64,000 nucleotides of DNA from CAWIVJ01 sp963839525 (lineage in GTDB: Bacteria; Cyanobacteriota; Vampirovibrionia; Gastranaerophilales; Gastranaerophilaceae): the NCBI GenBank assembly GCA_963839525.1, contig CAWIVJ010000007.1, forward strand, positions 186,001 through 250,000, read 5' to 3'. The notes beneath the pieces are model-generated. The model did not search any database, had not been told where the DNA came from, and saw only the letters and a list, made by a program, of their open reading frames with translations. Shown here in pieces: positions 59,469 through 64,000 of this stretch. The first letter of the stretch is position 1; every line of letters starts with the position of its first letter. The translations under genes and the position numbers were made by a program.

Positions 59469-60005
59469 TTAGCTCTTTTCATCTCTCACTATTGAAAATA
59501 CTTCAATATCTTGTAAAACCCCTCTTTTAATCGTCTCCGCTTTCAAAAGTGCTTCTTTATTAAATCCTGATTTTTTCAATAAAGTTTTAACTTTAAAATT
59601 TTGCACAAAAACACAAGCTTTTAATTTTTTAAAATTATATTTTTTAAAACAATATTTTATGAATTTTTGAGCACAAATTTTTGTATATTTACCCCAAAAT
59701 GCAGGGTTAAAACAAGTTGTAATTTCCGCCGAATGAAAATTATCTTTGCTGCCTACCCAATTATCCAAAAATACAAAACCGCTGAATTTCTCACTTTTTT
59801 TATCTACAATAGCCCAAAAAAAAGGACTTGTTTTTTCAATCAAATCAATTACAGCATCAACTGATGATTTTTGATTTTTAAGAAAATAATCATCATGCAA
59901 ATATCTGGAAAATCTTTCATATAAACTTATTATTTGCGGTAAATACTGAATATTCTTAAATTCTTTTTTTTTTCTGTTTATTATTATTTTTATAAATTTA
60001 CTCAT
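59469..60005 (-). CDS. Phage-encoded GNAT-family acetyltransferase
   Basis: This 178-residue protein has a GNAT-like fold: FWAIVDKKSEKFSGFVFLDNW, then AEITTCFNPAFWGKY and a late NFKVKTLLKKSGFNKE, where the acetyl-CoA loop would be. Several phage head modules carry such a gene, whose role is unknown. AAAAGGTAAAACG precedes the ATG. It lies between portal and small terminase, next to a gene on the other strand. Confidence 0.7.
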   Translation of the reverse strand: MSKFIKIIINRKKKEFKNIQYLPQIISLYERFSRYLHDDYFLKNQKSSVDAVIDLIEKTSPFFWAIVDKKSEKFSGFVFLDNWVGSKDNFHSAEITTCFNPAFWGKYTKICAQKFIKYCFKKYNFKKLKACVFVQNFKVKTLLKKSGFNKEALLKAETIKRGVLQDIEVFSIVRDEKS

Positions 60006-60109
60006 TACGTTTTACCTTTTGAATTTAATCTTTTTGTAATATCAAGCTTTCAGCTAAGAATATTTGCCTACTCTTATTTTTCGGCAAGAATTACATTACG
60101 TTTACCCTC

Positions 60110-60138
60110 TTGACTTTTCTTGTATATAAATATACAAT
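60110..60138 (+). promoter_or_regulatory. Promoter of the membrane-protein gene in the prophage
   Basis: TTGACT (60110-60115) and TACAAT (60133-60138) with an ideal 17-base spacer, on the strand opposite to the head genes. Confidence 0.75.
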
Positions 60139-60162
60139 TGTTTAGAGTGGAAAGGGGCATCT

Positions 60163-60618
60163 ATGAATTTAGAAGAGATAATTTTCCAACAATACAAGCT
60201 TTATGCAGAGCAAAAAGAAAAATTTGTAGACAGAAGTTTTTTTACTAATAAATTTTATTTATTATTAGTTTTAGTTATTATTTTAACAATGTTTTTAACA
60301 AAAGATTATTCTTTTCCTTATGGATTATCTTCAACATTTATTTTTAGTATTGCCGGTATAGCTATTTGTCTTTTATGGTGGATAAATGTAGATTCATATA
60401 ATTTTTTAATAAAAGTAAAACTTTCAAAAGTTTTGGAAGAGATGGAAAAAAGGTTGCCTGCTCAACCTTATACACAAGAATTTTTGGTCATTAAAGATTT
60501 TAGGAAAAATAAAAGAGAATTTTTATTTGCTGATATACAAAAAATATTAGCGATTCTGGTTTTATTATTATTTTTTATTCTATTTATAAACGAAGCTCTA
60601 ATTCTTCTTTTAAATTAA
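60163..60618 (+). CDS. RipA-like octameric membrane protein, prophage moron
   Basis: This 151-residue protein begins MNLEEIIFQQYKLYAEQKEKF and has two transmembrane pairs (about 31-48, 55-74 and 125-150). The opening (EE-x-FEQYKLYVE-type), the small helical hairpin and the size recall the RipA family of octameric membrane proteins, but the family call is by memory only. AAAGGGG precedes the ATG. It is the only gene on the plus strand in the head module and has its own promoter, the hallmark of a moron gene that gives the lysogen a benefit. Confidence 0.55.
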   Translation: MNLEEIIFQQYKLYAEQKEKFVDRSFFTNKFYLLLVLVIILTMFLTKDYSFPYGLSSTFIFSIAGIAICLLWWINVDSYNFLIKVKLSKVLEEMEKRLPAQPYTQEFLVIKDFRKNKREFLFADIQKILAILVLLLFFILFINEALILLLN

Positions 60619-60648
60619 TTTCCAGCAAAATTCTCTCATAATGGACGC

Positions 60649-61008
60649 CTAACATTCTATTTTCTCGAATTTTACATAAATATTATCGGTTGAAAAAGCA
60701 TCCATTTGACCTGATTTAATCTTTTCTCTTATTACATTTTGTAATCCCAACATTGCCTCTGCCTGCATACCATTTATATATGTTTCTGTTTTATTACTTC
60801 GGTTAAACAGCTTGTAAACTGCTTGTTTGCTGAATATTAATTTTGCAGGAACTTTTGAAATATCCGTAATAATTTGTTTTTTAGGTTTTTCTTGTGCTTT
60901 TTTAACCTCTGTTTTTATCTCTTCTTCCATTTTTATCTTGATTAATTCATCAAGTGAAGCATGGGTTAAAAGTCTTTGCTCCAGTTCGTTTTCATCTTTT
61001 TTTGTCAT
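60649..61008 (-). CDS. Phage hypothetical protein
   Basis: The 119-residue charged protein (ELEQRLLTHASLDELIKIKMEEEIKTEVKKAQE then a basic linker) has no recognised domain. AAGGAGCAAAACAA precedes the ATG. It lies between the small terminase and the membrane-protein gene. A packaging accessory role is only suggested by position. Confidence 0.55.
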   Translation of the reverse strand: MTKKDENELEQRLLTHASLDELIKIKMEEEIKTEVKKAQEKPKKQIITDISKVPAKLIFSKQAVYKLFNRSNKTETYINGMQAEAMLGLQNVIREKIKSGQMDAFSTDNIYVKFEKIEC

Positions 61009-61086
61009 TTGTTTTGCTCCTTATTTGGCAAAAAGCTAAAAGTAAAATACTAAAAAGTAAGATAAGAACTTTTTCGCCTTTTGCTC

Positions 61087-61521
61087 TTATATTTTGTCTT
61101 CATCTAGATTATTAATCGTTATAATTTTTGTTTCAGGAATAACTTCATCGCTTACCTTTGTATTAAAACAAAGGTACTTACATAAATATTCAAGGGCTCT
61201 TAAACCAACTGCAGCATCACGAAGCTTTCTTCTACCGGTGAAACCGCCATCCTTATCTAATATTTCTTCCTCTTCAAGTGAAAATTCAGCTATTTCTAAT
61301 AATTTTTGGATGACGTATCCTTTATGAATCCTTAAAGAAGAAATATTATGTTTAAGTTGGAACTTTATCTCTTTTATTACGAAATTGTTAGATAGTAAAT
61401 TTTCTGTAACAAATTTTAAATCTTTGGACTTATACCCCGCTCTTTTGGCTGAAACCTCTGCATCGAGGGTTTTTATATATTCTGAAACAAATTTTTTTTG
61501 TTGTTTTGTTAAGTTTTTCAT
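61087..61521 (-). CDS. Phage terminase small subunit
   Basis: The 144-residue protein begins LTKQQKKFVSEYIKTLDAEVSAKRAGYKSKDLKF, the classical DNA-binding helix-turn-helix of Terminase_2 small subunits (RAGYKS). It recognises the pac or cos site and recruits the large subunit. A low-quality ribosome-binding site precedes the ATG. The large subunit is about 3.4 kb away, downstream in transcription. Confidence 0.85.
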   Translation of the reverse strand: MKNLTKQQKKFVSEYIKTLDAEVSAKRAGYKSKDLKFVTENLLSNNFVIKEIKFQLKHNISSLRIHKGYVIQKLLEIAEFSLEEEEILDKDGGFTGRRKLRDAAVGLRALEYLCKYLCFNTKVSDEVIPETKIITINNLDEDKI

Positions 61522-61723
61522 TTTACATTTCTTATAAATTATTTGTATTTTTTGAAAAAAAATTATATAATAGTCATGCTATTTATATTTCGGCTAGTGT
61601 AAAATCTTAACAGGGGGGGACAGATAATGTTTAACTGAGAATATCAGGGGCATGTTTTAATATTTCCTTTTATTTGGCTTGCCTTTTCCAGTTAAAAATT
61701 TCTTACCTTCCTGTTTTTTATTT
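61522..61723. other. 202-base gap, small terminase upstream region
   Basis: The right part (about 61610-61625) has a plus-strand purine-rich GGGGGGACAGATA before a four-codon ATG...TGA, too small to call. The left part is A+T-rich and may hold the small-terminase promoter. Nothing else is supported. Confidence 0.4.
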
Positions 61724-62362
61724 TTATTGTCTTGTTATTTTTATCCCGGGTGTTTCAAGTGCGCTTGCACCTATTTTTGCCCTAATGCTTGCAAGCGAAT
61801 CCTTGTACATTCCATACCAGTAAGAGAACTTAGAATATTCTGTATTACCTTTTAGTCTCATACATGTTCCATAAATTAATATTGGCTCAACAAAAGGAAA
61901 CGGAATAACTGAGATATCTTCTTTATCCTTCATTGAAGAAATATCAATCCTATTTATATCTTGAGCAAAATTATTTGTATAATAAATAATTTCCACTGTT
62001 TTATTTTCATTAAAAATTGGAAGTAAAATCTTATCGTTAAATACCGTATAAGAACCAGAAGGTTGTTTATTCCTTAAAAATTTTTCAAAATCGCTATAAA
62101 ATTCATATTTTTCATTCTCTATATATAAAGAATGAATACGTCCTGAAATAGTATTGAAAATTTCACCAGTATTTTTAGGTAATTCGACTTCAAGTTTTCT
62201 TAAAAGAAAATTCCAATTATCAAAACCACAGACTTCTGCATTAATAATATTAAGAATATTTTTAATTTTTTCATGATCATTTTTTACTAAATCAGTAAAT
62301 TCAGAACATTTTTTATAATTGAGTTCAATCAAACATTTATTTATTAATTCAAAATAATTCAT
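61724..62362 (-). CDS. Putative phage head-tail connector protein
   Basis: The 212-residue protein begins MNYFELINKCLIELNY, a start common to podovirus tail-accessory and connector proteins, and ends with a charged tail. AAAAGGAGAATTA precedes the ATG. The next gene upstream in transcription is the scaffold-like protein. The call rests on position and on this N-terminal resemblance; no catalytic motif is present. Confidence 0.5.
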   Translation of the reverse strand: MNYFELINKCLIELNYKKCSEFTDLVKNDHEKIKNILNIINAEVCGFDNWNFLLRKLEVELPKNTGEIFNTISGRIHSLYIENEKYEFYSDFEKFLRNKQPSGSYTVFNDKILLPIFNENKTVEIIYYTNNFAQDINRIDISSMKDKEDISVIPFPFVEPILIYGTCMRLKGNTEYSKFSYWYGMYKDSLASIRAKIGASALETPGIKITRQ

Positions 62363-62378
62363 TAATTCTCCTTTTATA

Positions 62379-62445
62379 ACTTTAAACGGTGAACGGAAAA
62401 CAGTAAACAGACTTTTCTATTTACCATTTACCGTTTACTATTAAC
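62379..62445. repeat. GTAAACG heptamer block between scaffold-like and connector genes
   Basis: AAACGGTGAACGG, AACAGTAAACAG and the inverse units TTTACCATTTACCG and TTTACTATT form a hairpin-like block. The units are 7 bases and degenerate. Confidence 0.6.
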
Positions 62446-63337
62446 GTATTAGCCCCTTTTTAAGCTGCTCCATAATTAAAGGCTCGTACTTTGCAAATTC
62501 TGCACCGTTCATTTTTCCGATTTGTTCACGAGTAAAAGATCTTGAAAGATTCTTGTCAGTAAAACCCGCCTTTTGGGCGTTTGCTGTTAGTCTTTGCTTT
62601 GCTGATTCATTTGAATTTTTCAAAACCTTGCCATGACTCATCTTTTGTAAATATCTGTCAATAGCTGTTTTTTCAACAATTCTTATTATTTCAGATATCT
62701 TATTAAGTTCTTCTTTTCCAATATCTGCACCGCCTGATTTTAAGTAGTTCAAAACTTCTTTTCTTCCATCGGAATTAAAAAAATCAGGATTACTTTTGCT
62801 GAATTCTTCAAAAACTTTATCTGAGTTTATGCTTCCATTTTCTTTTTTATTTAATTGCGAGGCAGTAGATAGATTTCTTTTAATCTTCTCCGTTTGTACT
62901 ATCTTATCAAATGCTTTCTTTAGTACTTGTTTCTTTAAATTTTGTCCTTGTCCTGAGGAGAGGAAGCCTGATTGCACAAGTTTTTGAACTTTTGCAAAAT
63001 CACTGGCTAAAGCATTCTCTATCTGATTCTTTGCTTGAGATTTTTTTAAATTTTGAATATTATTAAAATCTGCCTCATTATTTAATTTTTCCTGCATAAA
63101 CCTTTCTTGATTAGCTTGTTTTCGTTCTTTAACAATATCAAGTTTTTCAAGAACTTCATTGTAAAGCTCCTTATCAGTTTGGTTATCAAAGATACAAGAA
63201 ACATCAGAATCTTCCGCTCCGATATTCTTTTGTTCTTCTTTCTCTTGATTTGGATTATCTGCTTCAGCTTCCACATCAGGTGTTTGTGGTTCCTGGCGAT
63301 CGACATAAGACGAACTTTCTATATCTTCTAAACTCAT
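62441..63337 (-). CDS. Scaffold-like phage protein
   Basis: The 298-residue protein is acidic at its N-terminus and then a long coiled coil rich in Lys, Gln and Asn (for example NNEADFNNIQNLKKSQAKNQ, KIVQTEKIKRNL). Its helical nature, size and place next to the major capsid gene fit a scaffolding protein. GGAGGAATAA precedes the ATG, which follows the upstream stop directly. It lies after the capsid gene in transcription, unlike the usual scaffold-then-capsid order. Confidence 0.6.
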   Translation of the reverse strand: MSLEDIESSSYVDRQEPQTPDVEAEADNPNQEKEEQKNIGAEDSDVSCIFDNQTDKELYNEVLEKLDIVKERKQANQERFMQEKLNNEADFNNIQNLKKSQAKNQIENALASDFAKVQKLVQSGFLSSGQGQNLKKQVLKKAFDKIVQTEKIKRNLSTASQLNKKENGSINSDKVFEEFSKSNPDFFNSDGRKEVLNYLKSGGADIGKEELNKISEIIRIVEKTAIDRYLQKMSHGKVLKNSNESAKQRLTANAQKAGFTDKNLSRSFTREQIGKMNGAEFAKYEPLIMEQLKKGLIR

Positions 63338-63583
63338 TTATTCCTCCAAACTTTTTACACTTTTCATATATTCTACAGATTTCTCAATAGCTTCATCTAT
63401 AAATTTTGATAAAAATACAGAAATAATCCCTTTGAATATAAAAGGAACAGGTAGCATTGAAACAATATACTCAATTGCTGCTGATTTTTTTTCTTGGCCT
63501 GTAGATGTAGAAAGTTTTTCTTCTGTCATAATAACAGCTGAATAAGCAAGATCTGTTATAGTGTTCTTTAGATTACTAAACAT
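63338..63583 (-). CDS. Small phage protein, possibly holin-like
   Basis: The 81-residue protein contains KLSTSTGQEKKSAAIEYIVSMLPVPFIFKGIISVFLSKFIDEAIEK. The GQEKK..A..YI segment and the ISVFLSKFIDEAIEK end recall phage holins of the LL-H type, but the usual N-terminal membrane helix is weak; the middle 43-58 is hydrophobic. AGAAAGGAAAAAT precedes the ATG. It sits between capsid and scaffold-like genes. Confidence 0.4.
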   Translation of the reverse strand: MFSNLKNTITDLAYSAVIMTEEKLSTSTGQEKKSAAIEYIVSMLPVPFIFKGIISVFLSKFIDEAIEKSVEYMKSVKSLEE

Positions 63584-63607
63584 ATTTTTCCTTTCTAAAG
63601 AGTAAAA

Positions 63608-63668
63608 AATAAACGGTAAACGGTGAACAGAATTATCTATATTTACCGTTTACACTTTACACTTCATT
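63608..63668. repeat. GTAAACG heptamer block between capsid and holin-like genes
   Basis: AAACGGTAAACGGTGAACAG pairs with TTTACCGTTTACACTTTACACTT. It has the same degenerate heptamer theme as the other prophage intergenic blocks. Confidence 0.6.
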
Positions 63669-63671
63669 TGA

Positions 63672-64000
63672 CTATACCGCTGTAACAATCATTTTAGCTA
63701 AAGCCTTCGGCTGAACTGTTTTAGCGCCATATAAATATAACCCTCTAACAAGGTCAGAAAAACTGTCTTTATCTCTTAATGTTTCTATTTTCGATAATTG
63801 AGAAGCAAAAGTTATAGCTTCATTTGTTCCTGCAAGCACATAATAATGACCGTCTGTTGCTGTTAAATTCGTACTCACAAGTACATCCATGCCTGCAATT
63901 CTGCCGATTGCTCCATCTCTAAGGGTTTCATCAGCTACATTATGCGCACCTATAAATTCTGTACTTTGAAGTAAAAAAGACTCTATAGTCGGATTAATAA
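63672..64000 (-). CDS. Phage major capsid protein, C-terminal part (truncated by the window edge)
   Basis: On the minus strand the frame is open to the right edge with no start codon needed; the visible part reads ESFLLQSTEFIGAHN... to VTAV and includes GRIAGMDVLVSTNL, the conserved C-terminal strand region of HK97-fold capsid proteins, and FADAVRGLHLYGAK-type FSDLVRGLYLYGAKTV. About 109 residues are visible. The N-terminal part lies outside the window. Confidence 0.85.
   Translation of the reverse strand, partial: INPTIESFLLQSTEFIGAHNVADETLRDGAIGRIAGMDVLVSTNLTATDGHYYVLAGTNEAITFASQLSKIETLRDKDSFSDLVRGLYLYGAKTVQPKALAKMIVTAV

Overview
The window is about 70% A+T and reads as chromosome from a non-photosynthetic relative of the cyanobacteria, most likely Melainabacteria/Vampirovibrionia of the Gastranaerophilales type. 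This placement is inferred from gene neighbourhoods and protein flavour, not from a database match. The efp-accB pair and a geranylgeranyl-diphosphate synthase followed by a divergent PAP2 protein are cyanobacterium-like neighbourhoods, and there are two short flagellins. No photosynthesis gene is present. A long SRP RNA with an Alu domain and an RNase P RNA are both on the minus strand. No tRNA, rRNA operon or CRISPR array was seen.

Layout. 0-11.6 kb is housekeeping: an alpha/beta hydrolase, trpS, a TPR protein, rqcP, a CNNM/CorC-type membrane protein, rsmH with an FtsL-like gene, ricT-gpsA-murQ, ribH, and a CcdA/thioredoxin pair. 11.6-16 kb holds a candidate small RNA, two WYL-type regulators and spmA-spmB. 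16-26.5 kb holds efp-accB-accC, rsgA, the prenyl synthase/PAP2 pair, an acidic membrane protein with an orphan sugar-binding protein, the SRP RNA, an NAD-type isocitrate dehydrogenase and clpP. 26.5-28.7 kb carries twin flagellins with matching upstream elements. 29-35.3 kb is murA, a small repeat protein, mfd and a parvulin foldase. 35.3-46 kb holds rnpB, dapB-asd, rnhC, rimP-nusA, a tuf gene with its frame broken at five places, a U32 tRNA-hydroxylation protein and coaX. 45.4-56 kb holds csaB, an Entner-Doudoroff kinase/aldolase pair, a CHASE2 adenylate/guanylate cyclase, gmk-coaBC, proS, two small membrane proteins, a HIT protein and speE. From 56.1 kb to the right edge is the head-packaging module of a prophage (large terminase, portal, GNAT, small terminase, connector, scaffold-like and major capsid genes). 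One membrane-protein gene sits in it on the opposite strand with its own promoter.

Signals running across the window. (1) Seven genes have a TANAAT -10 box exactly 6 bases before the start codon, so they are probably leaderless. (2) Palindromes lie inside reading frames; the clearest is a 75-base, GC-rich in-frame insertion in rsgA. (3) Heptamer tandem repeats lie between co-directional genes: a TTCTCAC family on the chromosome and a GTAAACG family in the prophage. (4) Two pyrimidine-rich, terminator-ended candidate small RNAs lie on the minus strand. (5) The prophage head genes are transcribed in the reverse of the usual order. Many computed starts are too long; where a ribosome-binding site decides the start, the corrected coordinate is given.
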